Shown here: positions 8,399-19,316 of the stretch, piece after piece
Layout: each line of letters starts with the position of its first letter
Numbering within the stretch: the stretch's first letter is position 1
Assembly: GCA_013373205.1 (NCBI GenBank)
Contig: JABXIG010000026.1
Span: 1 to 64,000 of the forward strand
Reading direction: 5' to 3'
DNA length: 64,000 nucleotides
From: Methylocystaceae bacterium
Lineage (GTDB): Bacteria; Pseudomonadota; Alphaproteobacteria; Rhodospirillales; Terasakiellaceae
Translations under genes and position numbers: made by a program
Notes under the pieces: generated by a model
Databases searched by the model: none
What the model was told of the DNA's origin: nothing
What the model saw: the letters and a program-made list of their open reading frames with translations, nothing else

Positions 8399-8605
8399 TT
8401 AAGCGACAACGAGGTTCGTTGCAGAAGTCTTGCCGTTACGACCTGTTTCCAGTTCGTATTCAACTTTTTGGCCTTCGTTCAGGCTTTGCAGACCTGCGCG
8501 TTCAACAGCAGAGATGTGAACGAATACGTCATCGTTGCCATCTTGTGGTTCGATAAAGCCAAAACCTTTAGTCGGGTTAAACCATTTTACATTTCCAACA
8601 GCCAT
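8399..8605 (-). CDS. Cold-shock domain protein (CspA family)
   Basis: A 68-aa single-domain cold-shock protein that binds single-stranded RNA/DNA and acts as an RNA chaperone. RNP1 (KGFGFI, residues 13-18) and RNP2 (VFVHIS) are intact. I chose the ATG at 8605, with AAGGA 7 bases upstream, because it gives the canonical start [10 protein letters not shown]; the frame extends upstream to 8677 without homology. The upstream region of about 230 bases has room for the long leader typical of csp genes. Confidence 0.95.
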   Translation of the reverse strand: MAVGNVKWFNPTKGFGFIEPQDGNDDVFVHISAVERAGLQSLNEGQKVEYELETGRNGKTSATNLVVA

Positions 8606-8833
8606 AATACGGTCCTTTGTTTGGAATGAGAAAATACGCATGCCACAACGTGTAGACATACGTTCAATTAAAATCACAATGTACAGAGAAACCGGGTGTC
8701 GGCAGTGCCGAAATAGGAAAAACGCGTAACGGTGCGAAATATTGAAAGGCCTGTATAGCCGATTAATCGGATAAAAGCAATTTATATTTCACACCGTAAA
8801 TAGGACGGGCAGATTCATGGGCCCCGTAATATG

Positions 8834-9190
8834 TCATTCAAAGGCGTGGCGCAGGTATTTTATGATTTCTTTCGCATCATTTTGGTCAATTTCGCCGTTA
8901 TCTTCAAAGGACGGCATATCAGTATGGACGTTGCGCCCGCCCTCGCGGATCGTCCACATCAGGTATTCATCAGAAATGATATTTTGCTGCATGGCATCCA
9001 GCAGGTTCGCAGGGCTCGGGTTCAGTCCTTTACCTGCCGGACCATTGCCATCGCCGTCAATGCCATGACAGGGCGCACAATGCGCTTGGTACAGTGTTTC
9101 ACCACGGCCATAATGGTCGCCATGGGCATTTGCACTGGCGCTTAGACTAATCAATAGCCCAAACGCCATAAGACTAATTCGCTTTACCAT
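8834..9190 (-). CDS. Secreted c-type cytochrome (single heme)
   Basis: A 118-aa precursor with a Sec signal peptide (about 1-23, ending ANAHG) and one heme-binding motif CAPCH at about residues 38-42. A Met ligand is available in TDMPSF. It is a class I cytochrome c of periplasmic type with an unknown electron partner. The ATG at 9190 lies inside the end of secA, giving a 17-base overlap in another frame, so translation is probably coupled. An upstream extension to 9361 would lie entirely within secA and add no signal peptide. Confidence 0.9.
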   Translation of the reverse strand: MVKRISLMAFGLLISLSASANAHGDHYGRGETLYQAHCAPCHGIDGDGNGPAGKGLNPSPANLLDAMQQNIISDEYLMWTIREGGRNVHTDMPSFEDNGEIDQNDAKEIIKYLRHAFE

Positions 9191-11888
9191 GACAATGTTT
9201 ATACTTTTTGCCAGAACCACAAGGGCACGATTCATTGCGTGACACTTTACCCCAGGTGCTTGGGTCGTTCGGGTCGACATGATCTGCCGGCTTGTTCGTG
9301 CGAACCGTGGCCGATCCATATTCAGAAGATTGATCAGACGATAAAGCCGAGGCAGTTTCATGACTGGCGGTCATTTCCTGTTCACCATGCTGGTTAAAGG
9401 CTTCTAGTTCTTCTTCGGCGCTTCCGACCTGAAGTTCCACATGGGCAAGCAGGGTCACGACACGATCGCGCAGGATGGACAGCATTTCTTCAAACAGGTT
9501 GAAGGCTTCGCGTTTATATTCATTCAGCGGGTCACGTTGCGCATAAGCACGCAGGCCAATACCCTGACGTAAATGATCCAGCGAAAGAAGGTGTTCTTTC
9601 CAGATGGTGTCGAGCAGTTGCAACAGCACGCTTTTTTCGACGGAACGCCAGACTTCATCCCCATAATTGGCAACTTTTGCCGCCATCTTACGGTCTGCTG
9701 CATCCATCAGACGCTCGCGAATTTCTTCGTCAGCCACACCTTCTTCTTTGGCCCATTCCTGTACCGGAAGATCAAGGTTAAAGACGCGGACCATTTCTTC
9801 ATGCAGACCGTCCATATCCCATTGTTCAGCGTAGGCTTTGGCCGGGATGCATTTATCTACAATATCTTCGATAACTTCTTCGCGCATGTCTTTAATCAGA
9901 TCAGACACATCGTCTGTAGACATCATTTCACGACGTTGCTCAAAGATCACCTTACGTTGATCGTTCATGACATCGTCAAATTTTAGCAATTGCTTACGCA
10001 TGTCAAAGTTACGGGCTTCGACTTTTTGCTGGGCTTTTTCCAATGCCTTGTTGATCCAGGGGTGTACGATGGCTTCGCCTTCTTCAAGGCCGAGCTTTTG
10101 CAGCATGCCGTCCATACGTTCAGAACCGAAAATGCGCATCAGGTCATCTTCCAAAGACAGGAAGAATTTGGACGCCCCCACATCACCCTGACGACCAGAA
10201 CGACCACGCAGCTGGTTGTCGATACGGCGGCTTTCGTGACGTTCTGTGCCCAAAACAAACAGACCACCAGCTTCAAGGGCCGTCTGTTTGGCGGTTTCAA
10301 TCTCGTCCTTGATTTTCTGGATTTGCGCCTCTGTCGGGTTGTCACCCAGTTCAGTGGATACGCGCATTTCAAGGTTACCACCCAACTGAATGTCGGTCCC
10401 GCGACCTGCCATGTTGGTTGCGATGGTGACCGCACCGGGGACCCCGGCTTGTGCAACAATATAGGCTTCGCGTTCATGCTGTTTGGCGTTAAGAACTTCG
10501 TGTTTGATTTTGGCTTTTTTCAAAGCGCGAGCGAGTTCTTCGGACTGTTCGATGGAAACGGTACCGACCAGAATAGGCTGGTTCCGTTTATGACAGTCAA
10601 TGATCTGTTCAACGATGGCGTTGATTTTTTCGCCGCGGGTACGATAGACCTCATCATCATGGTCTTTACGTGAAATCACCCGGTTGGTCGGCATGTTGAT
10701 GACTTCCAGCTTGTAGATTTCAGCAAATTCGCCCGCTTCGGTCATCGCTGTCCCGGTCATGCCCGCCAGTTTGGGATAGAGGCGGAAATAGTTCTGGAAG
10801 GTGACAGAGGCCAGTGTCTGGTTTTCCTGTTGTACCGCGACATTTTCTTTGGCTTCCAATGCTTGATGCAGGCCGTCTGAATAACGGCGCCCTTCCATGA
10901 CGCGTCCTGTAAATTCATCAACAATCATGACCTTGCCGTCTTTGACCAGATAATCCACACCGTTTGTAAAGATATGGTGGGCACGCAGGGCCGAATTGAT
11001 ATGGTGTAGTAAGGAAACGTTGGACAGATCGTAAAGTCCGCCGCTTTCCAGCAAGCCTGCTTCGCGCAGTAGTTCTTCAGCGCGTTCCACACCTGTTTCA
11101 GAAAGGGAAATGGATTTTACTTTTTCATCCATTTCATAGTCGCTTTCGACCAGATGAGGGATGATTTTGTCGATGGCACCATAGAGTTCGGAACTGTCAT
11201 CACTAGGACCAGAAATAATCAAAGGTGTACGCGCTTCGTCAATCAGAATCGAGTCAACTTCATCGACGATGGCAAAATTAAACGGGCGTTGCACCATTGT
11301 TTCCAGACTGAATTTCATGTTATCGCGCAGATAATCAAAGCCCAGTTCGTTGTTGGTGGCATAGGTAATGTCACAAGCGTAAGCTTCCTGGCGTTCCATA
11401 TCGCTCATGGCATTTAAGATGCAGGAGGTGCTCATCCCTAAAAATTGGAAGACTTTGCCCATCCATTCACTGTCACGTTTGGCCAAATAATCGTTGACCG
11501 TGACCACATGGACGCCTTTACCAGATAGGGCATTGAGATAGGCAGCAAGGGTGGCAACCAGTGTTTTCCCTTCGCCGGTGGCCATTTCTGCAATCTCGCC
11601 ACGGTGCAGAACGATCCCGCCCATCAGCTGTACATCATAATGGCGTTGACCCAAGGTCCGTTTAGCAGCTTCGCGAACCGTGGCAAAAGCATCCACCAGA
11701 ACGTCATCCAGTGTTTCTCCATCGGCAACACGTTTTTTCAGCCAGTCGGTGCGGGCGCGCAGGTCGTCATCACTAAGGGGTTCGATGTCGGCTTCAAGTG
11801 CGTTGATATCATCAATATATTTTTGCAGACCTTTGATATAACGATCATTAGCAGAGCCGAAAAGCTTACGGGCAATAGCGCCAAACAT
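9174..11888 (-). CDS. secA: Preprotein translocase ATPase SecA
   Basis: The 904-aa motor of the Sec system, driving unfolded proteins through SecYEG. The Walker A motif ATGEGKT is at 103-109 and a [14 protein letters not shown] block near 210. The preprotein cross-linking and helical scaffold domains follow. The C-terminal SEC-C zinc motif ([14 protein letters not shown]) binds SecB. The length is typical. It is transcribed divergently from a parvulin-type foldase gene, and a cytochrome c gene overlaps its end. Confidence 0.98.
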   Translation of the reverse strand: MFGAIARKLFGSANDRYIKGLQKYIDDINALEADIEPLSDDDLRARTDWLKKRVADGETLDDVLVDAFATVREAAKRTLGQRHYDVQLMGGIVLHRGEIAEMATGEGKTLVATLAAYLNALSGKGVHVVTVNDYLAKRDSEWMGKVFQFLGMSTSCILNAMSDMERQEAYACDITYATNNELGFDYLRDNMKFSLETMVQRPFNFAIVDEVDSILIDEARTPLIISGPSDDSSELYGAIDKIIPHLVESDYEMDEKVKSISLSETGVERAEELLREAGLLESGGLYDLSNVSLLHHINSALRAHHIFTNGVDYLVKDGKVMIVDEFTGRVMEGRRYSDGLHQALEAKENVAVQQENQTLASVTFQNYFRLYPKLAGMTGTAMTEAGEFAEIYKLEVINMPTNRVISRKDHDDEVYRTRGEKINAIVEQIIDCHKRNQPILVGTVSIEQSEELARALKKAKIKHEVLNAKQHEREAYIVAQAGVPGAVTIATNMAGRGTDIQLGGNLEMRVSTELGDNPTEAQIQKIKDEIETAKQTALEAGGLFVLGTERHESRRIDNQLRGRSGRQGDVGASKFFLSLEDDLMRIFGSERMDGMLQKLGLEEGEAIVHPWINKALEKAQQKVEARNFDMRKQLLKFDDVMNDQRKVIFEQRREMMSTDDVSDLIKDMREEVIEDIVDKCIPAKAYAEQWDMDGLHEEMVRVFNLDLPVQEWAKEEGVADEEIRERLMDAADRKMAAKVANYGDEVWRSVEKSVLLQLLDTIWKEHLLSLDHLRQGIGLRAYAQRDPLNEYKREAFNLFEEMLSILRDRVVTLLAHVELQVGSAEEELEAFNQHGEQEMTASHETASALSSDQSSEYGSATVRTNKPADHVDPNDPSTWGKVSRNESCPCGSGKKYKHCHGKAN

Positions 11889-12091
11889 GGAAATCCCCTG
11901 AGTAAGAAAAGTCTAAGAAGGGTTGCGTGCAATGCACGAACCGGACAGAGATAGAATGGTTGGGCCGCTATGTCAATTGTACATAGCTGTTACAGTGTTG
12001 TTACTTTTCTCTACTGGACGGATCAGTATGGATGTGCATTATGCCTAATAGATACTTTTTTGCGATACCTACCACAGAGGTCCTATATAAT

Positions 12092-12931
12092 ATGTTGAAA
12101 AACACATTCCGCGCCCTTGCCCTTGCAGGCGCCTTGACGATTTCGTTCAATGCTATGGCTGACGATAAAAAAGACGATCCGGTTGTAGCGACCGTGAACG
12201 GTATGAAAATCCATCATTCTCAGTTGATCGAAGCGCAGCGTTCCATGGGTGGTCAGGTGATGGCAATGCCACTTGAAATGATACAAGCGATGTTGATCAA
12301 TACCATCGCAGATCGTTTGATCGTGGCTGAACAGGCCCGCAAGGAAGGCTTTGACAAGACGGATGAATTCAAAGCCCGTATGAAAGACATTGAATCCAAC
12401 GTTCTCGCGCGGGATTTTATCGCCGATTATGCTGAAAAGCAAATGACTGATAAAGCCGTTGAAAAAGCCTATCAGGATATGCTTAAAGGTTTTACACCTG
12501 CGGATGAAGTCCATGCTCGTCACATTTTGCTGAAAGACGAAGATGCAGCGAAAGCCGTGATTAAAGAACTGGATGATGGCGCAGATTTTGTGGAACTGGC
12601 CAAAGAAAAATCCACTGGCCCAAGTGGTCCGCAAGGCGGCGATCTGGGGTATTTTGCCAAAGGCGCCATGGTGGAAGAATTTGAAAAAGCAGCCTTTGAT
12701 CTGGATAAAGGTGCTTATACTAAGACACCTGTGCAATCCCAGTTTGGTTATCATGTGATTAAGGTTGAAGATATTCGTAAATCCCAACCGCCGAAACTGG
12801 AAGATGTCCAAGAAGAACTGAAAGCCAACATCGGTAAGAAAGCTGTCGGTGAATATATCGACTCTTTGCGTAAAAAAGCCGATATTGTCCTGTTGGATAA
12901 AGACGGTAAAGAAATTAAAGAAGATAAATAA
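12092..12931 (+). CDS. Periplasmic parvulin-type peptidylprolyl isomerase / foldase
   Basis: About 279 aa. The signal peptide is 1-22 (ending FNAMA-DD), so it is periplasmic. An N-terminal SurA-like helical region is followed by a PpiC rotamase domain (about 135-230) with EVHARHILLKDEDAAKAV and GGDLGYFAKGAMVEEFEKAAF. It should help fold exported proteins, which fits its position opposite secA. I prefer the ATG at 12092 to one at 12032 because it places the signal peptide at the N-terminus. A strong terminator follows. Confidence 0.9.
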   Translation: MLKNTFRALALAGALTISFNAMADDKKDDPVVATVNGMKIHHSQLIEAQRSMGGQVMAMPLEMIQAMLINTIADRLIVAEQARKEGFDKTDEFKARMKDIESNVLARDFIADYAEKQMTDKAVEKAYQDMLKGFTPADEVHARHILLKDEDAAKAVIKELDDGADFVELAKEKSTGPSGPQGGDLGYFAKGAMVEEFEKAAFDLDKGAYTKTPVQSQFGYHVIKVEDIRKSQPPKLEDVQEELKANIGKKAVGEYIDSLRKKADIVLLDKDGKEIKEDK

Positions 12932-12965
12932 ATAACGATTTACCTTTTGATAAATTGCGCGTTAT

Positions 12966-13010
12966 ATCGTCATCTGCATTCTTTTGTGATGCAGGTGGCG
13001 ATTTTATTTT
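12966..13010 (+). terminator. Rho-independent terminator after the foldase gene
   Basis: A 14-bp stem (12966-12979 with 12989-13002) with two G-U pairs and a 9-base loop, followed by TTTTATTTT. Confidence 0.85.
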
Positions 13011-13025
13011 CGAAGTAGAGAACAC

Positions 13026-14261
13026 ATGACTGATATTTCCCCTTTGGCTCCTGAAAAATTTCCTGATCTTGCCCCGGTTAAGGGGGTGCAATTCGCAACC
13101 CGTGCGGTTGGGGTGAAATATAAGGATCGAACGGACCTGATGGTTGCTGATCTGGCTGAAGGGTCTAATATTGCAGGTGTCTTTACCTTGTCACTGACCG
13201 CATCTGCCCCTGTGGATGCCTGCCGTGAAGCCTTGAAAGAAGGTCATGGAAAAGCGCGCGCCATCATTGTGAATTCAGGGAATGCCAATGCCTTTAACGG
13301 TAAAAAAGGCATTGCATCCGTTTCTAATATTGTTGGGGAAGCCGAGAAAATATTTGGGTGTTCCAAACATGAAATTTTCACCGCCTCCACAGGTGTGATC
13401 GGACAGGCGTTGCCGGATGCTAAAATCACGGGCGCTTTGGCCGGAATGAAAGAAGAATTAGGTCAGGCAAGCTTTGAAGATGCCGCCCGTGCGATCATGA
13501 CCACCGACACCTTCCCCAAAGGTGCGAGCAAGCAGGTGAAAATTGGTGGCGAGGTCGTGACTATTTCAGGCTTTGCAAAAGGCTCTGGTATGATTGCGCC
13601 GAACATGGCAACCATGCTGGCGTTTATTTTCACAGATGCGGCGATTTCTTCTGATGTATTGCAGGCTTTGCTGAAAACAGCAGGGGATAAATCCTTTAAC
13701 GCCATTACTGTGGATAGCGATACCTCGACCAGTGATACGGTTTTGCTGGCTGCGACGGGGCAGGCGGGTCATAAAGAAATTACCTCGATCAGCGATCCGG
13801 CTTTGGATGACTTTAAAGCGGCGTTGGATGATACCTTGATCGACCTTGCCCAGCAAATTGTGCGCGATGGCGAAGGGGCAAGTAAGTTTATCACCGTCAA
13901 AGTCGCAGGCGCTGAAACAGACGTTGCCGCCAAGACCATCGCGCTGGCGATTGCTAATTCTCCGCTGGTTAAAACGGCGATTGCCGGGGAAGATGCCAAC
14001 TGGGGCCGTATTGTTATGGCTGTGGGTAAGGCCGGTGAAAAGGCAGATCGTGATAAGCTGCAAATCTCCATCGGTGGGGTATTGATCGCCGGTGAAGGCG
14101 AAGCTGTGGAAGGTTATGACGAAGCCCCGGTTGCTGCCCATATGAAAGGTCAGGAAATTGATATATTGGTCGATGTCGGGATTAGCGATGGGCAGGCAAC
14201 GGTCTGGACGTGCGACTTGACTCATGGGTATATCGAAATTAATGCGGACTATCGTTCATGA
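13026..14261 (+). CDS. argJ: Bifunctional glutamate N-acetyltransferase / amino-acid acetyltransferase ArgJ
   Basis: A 411-aa enzyme of cyclic arginine biosynthesis that moves the acetyl group from N-acetylornithine to glutamate. The precursor is self-cleaved before the nucleophilic threonine in the ATML motif (A195-T196), preceded by KGSGMIAPNM. The C-terminal NWGRIVMAVGKAG block is present. Whether it also uses acetyl-CoA cannot be read from the sequence. The next gene, a MutT-type Nudix protein, overlaps it by 4 bases, an order common in alphaproteobacteria. Confidence 0.97.
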   Translation: MTDISPLAPEKFPDLAPVKGVQFATRAVGVKYKDRTDLMVADLAEGSNIAGVFTLSLTASAPVDACREALKEGHGKARAIIVNSGNANAFNGKKGIASVSNIVGEAEKIFGCSKHEIFTASTGVIGQALPDAKITGALAGMKEELGQASFEDAARAIMTTDTFPKGASKQVKIGGEVVTISGFAKGSGMIAPNMATMLAFIFTDAAISSDVLQALLKTAGDKSFNAITVDSDTSTSDTVLLAATGQAGHKEITSISDPALDDFKAALDDTLIDLAQQIVRDGEGASKFITVKVAGAETDVAAKTIALAIANSPLVKTAIAGEDANWGRIVMAVGKAGEKADRDKLQISIGGVLIAGEGEAVEGYDEAPVAAHMKGQEIDILVDVGISDGQATVWTCDLTHGYIEINADYRS

Positions 14262-14710
14262 TGGATGGGGATGACAACGGCTGTTATGGCCAGCAGGTGA
14301 TTACACCGGGCTTGCCTCTTATCTTTGTCGTGGCGGTTGCGATGGTGGATTTGGACGGGCGTGTGCTGATGGCACAGCGCCCCGAGGGTAAATCCATGGC
14401 CGGGCTTTGGGAATTCCCCGGCGGTAAGCTCGAAGACGGCGAAGCCCCGGAAAGCGCTCTTGTGCGTGAACTGAAAGAAGAACTAGGTGTTGATATCACC
14501 GAAAGCTGTCTTGCACCGTTAACCTTTGCATCCCACAGTTACGAAAAATTTCAGCTGTTTATGCCGCTTTATGCCTGCCGTGTCTGGAAAGGCGAGCCCC
14601 ATGGCGCTGAAGGGCAAAACCTGAAATGGGTCTATCCAACCGATATGCCCAAATTACCCATGCCGGAGGCTGATATTCCCCTAATTTCGCTTTTGCGTGA
14701 CCTGATTTGA
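14258..14710 (+). CDS. mutT: MutT-type Nudix hydrolase (8-oxo-dGTP diphosphatase)
   Basis: A 150-aa Nudix protein. The full Nudix box is present (GGKLEDGE, then RELKEELGV; residues about 52-74). The N-terminal VAVAMVDLDGRVLMAQRP and the ...AGLWEFPGGK context are typical of MutT, which removes oxidised dGTP from the nucleotide pool. It overlaps argJ by 4 bases. The next gene is 169 bases away across AT-rich DNA with no clear terminator. Confidence 0.92.
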   Translation: MMDGDDNGCYGQQVITPGLPLIFVVAVAMVDLDGRVLMAQRPEGKSMAGLWEFPGGKLEDGEAPESALVRELKEELGVDITESCLAPLTFASHSYEKFQLFMPLYACRVWKGEPHGAEGQNLKWVYPTDMPKLPMPEADIPLISLLRDLI

Positions 14711-14879
14711 TTAAATCATAGGTAAAAATAGGTTTGTAGTTAAAAACCATATAATTCTTGAAACCCACCTTTTTAATCCCAACGTTAATAATTTGATATG
14801 CATTAAAATCTTTGCATGTATATCCGTGGTAAATAAAAAAATATAAAGCCATGATTTAAAAGGGATATTCGGAAAATGG

Positions 14880-16853
14880 GTGCGTCATATGGTGAATTGG
14901 TTTCGTAACGCAAGATTACTCTATCAAATTAATTTAATTGCCCTTATTACGCTGCTTGGGTTTGTGATTATTGGCATAAGCTTTATGTCAAGTGAACGCA
15001 AAGTCAGCAGTACACAGGATGAACTGAGTGAAGAACTTGCAGCTCTTGATGCGGCTGAAGATGTTCAGTATCAGTTTCTCAATGCACGACGGCGAGAAAA
15101 AGATTTTTTAATCCGTCTGGATGAAAAATATATCAAACAGCATGACGATGTAATGGCTCTGATTAACAATCGCATGAAGCTGTTAATTGGCAATGATCTT
15201 TTGGTCAATGAACGTGAGACCTTGCTGGAAATTAACGAGATGCTGAATGTGTATCAAGCAACTTTTACGTCGGTTTCAGCGGGATGGATTGAGATGGGGC
15301 TTAATGAAAAGCAGGGCCTTCGGGGGTCATTGCGTAAATCCGTTCATGAGGTCGAAACAAGACTTAAAGAATTTAAGAATGAAACGCTGACAGTCACCAT
15401 GCTGATGATGCGTCGTCACGAAAAAGATTTCCTGTTACGCATTGATCCAAAATATATTGGTCGTATGGATGAAAGGTTAGCGGAATTTTCGGCTCAATTG
15501 ATCCAAAGTTATATCCCGAGTGCAGCACAGGATGAGATCATGAAGTTGATGAGATCCTATCATGCTGATTTCAAGAAACTGGCGGCAAAAAGGCTGTCTA
15601 TTCAAGAAGAAGTAAAAACCTTATCCAAGGTCTTTGCTCAAGCTGAAAAGCCCTTTAATACCTTCTTCAAGTCACTGCAAGACCGTACACATTCCTTGGA
15701 TGAAGAAATGCAAAGAACGATGGATCAAACGGCGATCTCCATGTATGCGGTTATTGTGCTGACGGTCGGTGTTGTGTTTGTGATTTCATTTTTGGTTGCT
15801 CGCCAAATCACCCGCCCTATTCAGACGTTGACAGATGCGATGAGCCAGCTTGCAGATGGTAATAAAAATACCGATATCCCGGTTACAAAACGCAAGAACG
15901 AACTGGGCGAAATGGGGCGGGCCGTTTTGGTTTTTAAGGAAAATATGATCCGTGGCGAACAATTGGCAGCTGAACAGGCGGTCGAACAGGAACGTCAGCA
16001 AAAACGTGCACAGCAGATTATTGAGTTGACGCAAGGCTTTGAAAAGGATTCAGATCAGGTTCTGGCTACAGTGCATACAGCTATTACGCAAATGAGTGCA
16101 ACATCTGAACAAATGAAACACGGTGCGGATCAATTAAATGATCGATCAACGGCAGTCTCAGGTGCAGCCACAGAAGCTGCGAGTAATGTTCAGACCGTGG
16201 CATCAGCTTCGGAAGAGCTTGCTGCTTCTATCCGTGAAATTGGGTCACAAGCAGCGAACTCCACGCAGATTGCTGGACAAGCTGTGGTGAAAGCCATGGA
16301 AACAAATGAAACTGTGCAAGGCCTTTCAGAAGCGGCACAACGTATCGGTGAAGTGGTTAAACTTATTAATGACATTGCAGATCAGACAAACCTTTTGGCT
16401 TTGAATGCGACCATAGAAGCCGCGCGTGCTGGCGATGCTGGTAAAGGCTTTGCGGTTGTTGCAAGTGAAGTGAAAAATTTAGCCAATCAAACTGCCAAGG
16501 CAACGGATGAAATCTCTCGTCAAATCGGGGACGTACAGCAATCAACTAAAGACGCAGTGGAAGCCATTGATGGGATTTCGACTGTGATTAATCAGATGGA
16601 TGAAATTGCCTCTACGATTGCTGCTGCTGTTGAAGAACAGATGGCGGCAACACAGGAAATCGCGCGTAATGTGGAACAGGCAGCAAGCGGAACAGACGAG
16701 GTGACGCAGAATATAGAAGGCGTCAGTAGTTTGGCAACAGAAACTGAACAGGCAGCAAACGATGTAAATACGGCTTCGGCTCAGGTAGAAAGTCAGGCAG
16801 AAACCATGAATAGGTTTATCCATGGTTTCCTCGAAAAAATTAGGGCTGTCTAG
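14880..16853 (+). CDS. Methyl-accepting chemotaxis protein with HBM sensor domain
   Basis: A 657-aa transmembrane chemoreceptor. Transmembrane helix 1 is at about 14-34. The periplasmic helical bimodular (HBM) domain is marked by two RR(R/H)EKDFL(I/L)R repeats (near 78 and 178). Transmembrane helix 2 is at about 283-305. HAMP follows, then a long signalling hairpin with the conserved [18 protein letters not shown] tip. HBM receptors of Pseudomonas McpS type bind TCA intermediates, but the ligand here is unknown. There is no C-terminal CheR-tethering pentapeptide. The start is GTG at 14880 or ATG at 14889; neither has a clear ribosome site. Confidence 0.95.
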   Translation: MRHMVNWFRNARLLYQINLIALITLLGFVIIGISFMSSERKVSSTQDELSEELAALDAAEDVQYQFLNARRREKDFLIRLDEKYIKQHDDVMALINNRMKLLIGNDLLVNERETLLEINEMLNVYQATFTSVSAGWIEMGLNEKQGLRGSLRKSVHEVETRLKEFKNETLTVTMLMMRRHEKDFLLRIDPKYIGRMDERLAEFSAQLIQSYIPSAAQDEIMKLMRSYHADFKKLAAKRLSIQEEVKTLSKVFAQAEKPFNTFFKSLQDRTHSLDEEMQRTMDQTAISMYAVIVLTVGVVFVISFLVARQITRPIQTLTDAMSQLADGNKNTDIPVTKRKNELGEMGRAVLVFKENMIRGEQLAAEQAVEQERQQKRAQQIIELTQGFEKDSDQVLATVHTAITQMSATSEQMKHGADQLNDRSTAVSGAATEAASNVQTVASASEELAASIREIGSQAANSTQIAGQAVVKAMETNETVQGLSEAAQRIGEVVKLINDIADQTNLLALNATIEAARAGDAGKGFAVVASEVKNLANQTAKATDEISRQIGDVQQSTKDAVEAIDGISTVINQMDEIASTIAAAVEEQMAATQEIARNVEQAASGTDEVTQNIEGVSSLATETEQAANDVNTASAQVESQAETMNRFIHGFLEKIRAV

Positions 16854-16862
16854 GGGGTAGCC

Positions 16863-17747
16863 TTATCGCCATTCCTGAACTAGACGAAAGCCGATCAGGG
16901 TGTGTTTCATGTCAGCGCGTCGGTGATGGCGCGCTGCGGCTCGACAGACACCACACCCGCGGTCATCCCAGGCCCCGCCTTTGACCGTCATGCGGCCTTT
17001 TTCGCCGGGGGTGCGGGTCCATTCATAAACTTGTCCGGCCATGTCCAGCACGCCAAAGGGGCTGGCCCCGCGCGGGAATGACCCGACAGGCATGGTGTCA
17101 TGCGGGCCGAGATCGGCGGTATTGGCTTTTGCCGGGTTGAAATTGTTACCCCAAGGATAGGAGCGCCCATCAAGACCTCGTGCGGCCAGTTCCCATTCTT
17201 CTTCTGTGGGCAGGCGCCAGTATTTTCCGGTTTTGACGGATAACCATTGGGCATAGGCCTGTGCGTCAAAATAATTGACCAGAACGACAGGGTGTTCATC
17301 ACGCCCGGTGGGATAACCGTTTTGATCCCAGGCATATTTACGGGTGCTTTCAAAGGGGTGGCTGATGCCGTAACTGTTCCAATCCACGATATCCACATCC
17401 GGGGATTCGCGGTTGGTGTCACGAATAAAGGCGCCATACTGATAATTGGTGATCGGGGTCTTGGTGATAAAAAAACGTTGGCTGCGTGTCTTTTGTGCAG
17501 GCAGTTCATATTCATACCAGCCCTGATTACGTGTCACGCTGGAGCCATATTCCTGTTCATCAATGCGATAGGCCGTTTCGCGATCGGGCTCGGTCGATCC
17601 AATAAAAAAGATCGCTGCCGGGATGGGGACAAGCTCGGGCATTTCTTTTAAGGCTGCGGCTTCTCGTGGCGTCGGTTGGACAGCACAGGCACTGAGCAGC
17701 ACCAGACAGGTAATTGCAGATAGTCCTTTGAGGAACTGATAAGCCAT
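16863..17747 (-). CDS. Lipoprotein with formylglycine-generating-enzyme (SUMF1-like) domain
   Basis: A 294-aa predicted lipoprotein. A signal peptide ends in the lipobox LLSAC (Cys21), and a SUMF1/FGE-sulfatase domain covers about 40-294. Landmarks are FFITKTPITNYQY, RLPTEEEWELAARG, YPWGN, GQVYEWT and a C-terminal IGFRL. A CGVC pair lies near the position of the catalytic cysteines of true formylglycine enzymes, but no sulfatase gene is nearby. Many members are non-catalytic, so the function is unknown. Confidence 0.85.
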   Translation of the reverse strand: MAYQFLKGLSAITCLVLLSACAVQPTPREAAALKEMPELVPIPAAIFFIGSTEPDRETAYRIDEQEYGSSVTRNQGWYEYELPAQKTRSQRFFITKTPITNYQYGAFIRDTNRESPDVDIVDWNSYGISHPFESTRKYAWDQNGYPTGRDEHPVVLVNYFDAQAYAQWLSVKTGKYWRLPTEEEWELAARGLDGRSYPWGNNFNPAKANTADLGPHDTMPVGSFPRGASPFGVLDMAGQVYEWTRTPGEKGRMTVKGGAWDDRGCGVCRAAARHHRRADMKHTLIGFRLVQEWR

Positions 17748-17865
17748 AACAAGAAACCCCTTTTTCTTAAATTTCTTCTACCATCTCTTAGCTTTGGGAT
17801 AGACGCAAGCTTAAATCTTTTGTTAGGCTGCGTCCCATCACATGATCTGTCAGAGGATAGTCGAG

Positions 17866-18810
17866 ATGCCTTCCACCTACCGCAGGCTAATTTTATCCGA
17901 AGAAATCCGCAACGCCTTTAGCAACCGCATCGGGGTTGTTGCGCTGGAAAGTACCGTGATTACCCACGGTCTGCCGTATCCTGAAAATCTTGAAACCGCC
18001 TTGGCGCTGGAAGAAATTGTGCGTGAGAATGGCGCGGTGCCTGCCACCATATGTGTGATCGACGGGTTGGTGCGTGTTGGTGTGACACGGGCAGAACTGG
18101 AACGGCTGGCCCAAGAATCATCGGTTCAAAAGCTAAGTCGGCGCGATTTGCCTTTGGCGATGGCGCGCAAACAAACAGGGGGCACCACGGTTGCGGCAAC
18201 CATGATGATTGCCGAACAAGCCGGCATCCGTGTTTTTGCCACAGGGGGTATTGGCGGGGTGCATCGCGGGGCAGAAGATAGTTTTGATATCTCCGCTGAT
18301 CTGGAAGAACTGGGGCGCACGTCTGTCTGTGTGGTCTCAGCCGGAGCAAAGGCAGTGCTGGATTTGCCCAAGACCTTGGAAGTTCTGGAAACAAAAGGTG
18401 TTCCGGTGATTGGCTATCGCTGTGATCAGTTTCCGGCCTTTTATTATCGCGACAGTGGCCTTGCCAATATGGCCCGCATGGATGACGTCAGTGAGATAAC
18501 GGAACTGCTGATTCATAAATGGAACCTGACGCGCTGGCCCGATAGTATGACTTTTGCGGGCGGGGTGTTGATTACGAACCCGATTTCTAAAGAAGACGAA
18601 TGGGCGGGCGACGAGGTGGAAAACCATATCCAGCAAGCCCTGAGGGAAATGGATGTATGCGGCAAAGAGGTCACGCCTTATCTGTTAAAACGTCTTGGGG
18701 AATTGTCAGACGGAAAAAGCAAAGTCAGCAATGTGGCCCTGATTAAACAAAATGCCAAATTGTCAGCCGAAATCGCAACAGAGCTGGTGTCACGGGTCAA
18801 AAATTACTGA
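17866..18810 (+). CDS. psuG: Pseudouridine-5'-phosphate glycosidase
   Basis: About 314 aa. It splits pseudouridine 5'-phosphate reversibly into uracil and ribose 5-phosphate. Conserved family blocks include VALESTVITHGLPYP near the start, ATGGIGGVHRGAE, VSAGAKAVLDLPKTLE and LITNPI. The ATG at 17866 has an AGAGG ribosome site; the ATG at 17842 has none. The usual partner kinase PsuK is not adjacent or fused. Its last 14 bases overlap the convergent membrane-protein gene. Confidence 0.93.
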   Translation: MPSTYRRLILSEEIRNAFSNRIGVVALESTVITHGLPYPENLETALALEEIVRENGAVPATICVIDGLVRVGVTRAELERLAQESSVQKLSRRDLPLAMARKQTGGTTVAATMMIAEQAGIRVFATGGIGGVHRGAEDSFDISADLEELGRTSVCVVSAGAKAVLDLPKTLEVLETKGVPVIGYRCDQFPAFYYRDSGLANMARMDDVSEITELLIHKWNLTRWPDSMTFAGGVLITNPISKEDEWAGDEVENHIQQALREMDVCGKEVTPYLLKRLGELSDGKSKVSNVALIKQNAKLSAEIATELVSRVKNY

Positions 18811-19222
18811 TCCGTTGACTTTCGGTTTTCAGCCCGTCGCTGAGAATATAAAAATTCACCGCATCATAAGAGATCAGCCCGAAGGCCAGTAGAATGACAA
18901 CAATAACCCCAAAGTGGGATTGGCTGGTCTTGTGCAGGTTATATTGTTCGGGTGGGGCTTTGTGTCCGGCGGGCATGATAATTTCCACATCGCCTTTGTG
19001 ATGTTCTTCTGTATGCATCAGGCTTTTGAAATTGTCCCCCATTTTTGAAAAGCCACGATGCAGCACGCTATATTCACTCATAAACGGCATAAACATTCCC
19101 AAAAGAGAAAAAAGTGAGCCCAGCCCAGCACTATAGGGGGCATAGCCGCTGGAAAGTGCGTTGCCGATAAAGAGTGACGCCAAAATGGTCAGCCCGAAGG
19201 CGATGATAAAAAGTATCTGCAT
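18797..19222 (-). CDS. Hypothetical inner-membrane protein
   Basis: A 141-aa protein with hydrophobic segments at about 1-20 and 30-50, a polar His-rich middle (HTEEHHKGD), and a C-terminal helix at about 104-128. No family recognised. It converges on psuG, overlapping it by 14 bases, and is divergent from the MFS transporter. Confidence 0.65.
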   Translation of the reverse strand: MQILFIIAFGLTILASLFIGNALSSGYAPYSAGLGSLFSLLGMFMPFMSEYSVLHRGFSKMGDNFKSLMHTEEHHKGDVEIIMPAGHKAPPEQYNLHKTSQSHFGVIVVILLAFGLISYDAVNFYILSDGLKTESQRISNF

Positions 19223-19316
19223 ATAATTGTGCTTTTCAATTCAATCTAATGACCATATCCTATCGAAAAATAGATATGAACTAAATCGAACAGTTTTCAC
19301 ATATAAAATCAATCTT

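Noticed and set aside
9990-10673. Long open frame antisense to secA
   Set aside because: Lies wholly within a full-length SecA. No ribosome site or domain.
12083-12811. Long open frame antisense to the parvulin foldase gene
   Set aside because: The plus strand has a signal peptide and PpiC domain; the antisense product has no recognisable domain.
13566-14225. Long open frame antisense to argJ
   Set aside because: ArgJ motifs, including the autocleavage Thr, are complete on the plus strand.
16863-17747. Sulfatase-activating enzyme proper
   Set aside because: The FGE-like domain is in a lipoprotein with no sulfatase nearby, and the catalytic cysteines cannot be confirmed by eye. Named only as FGE-like.
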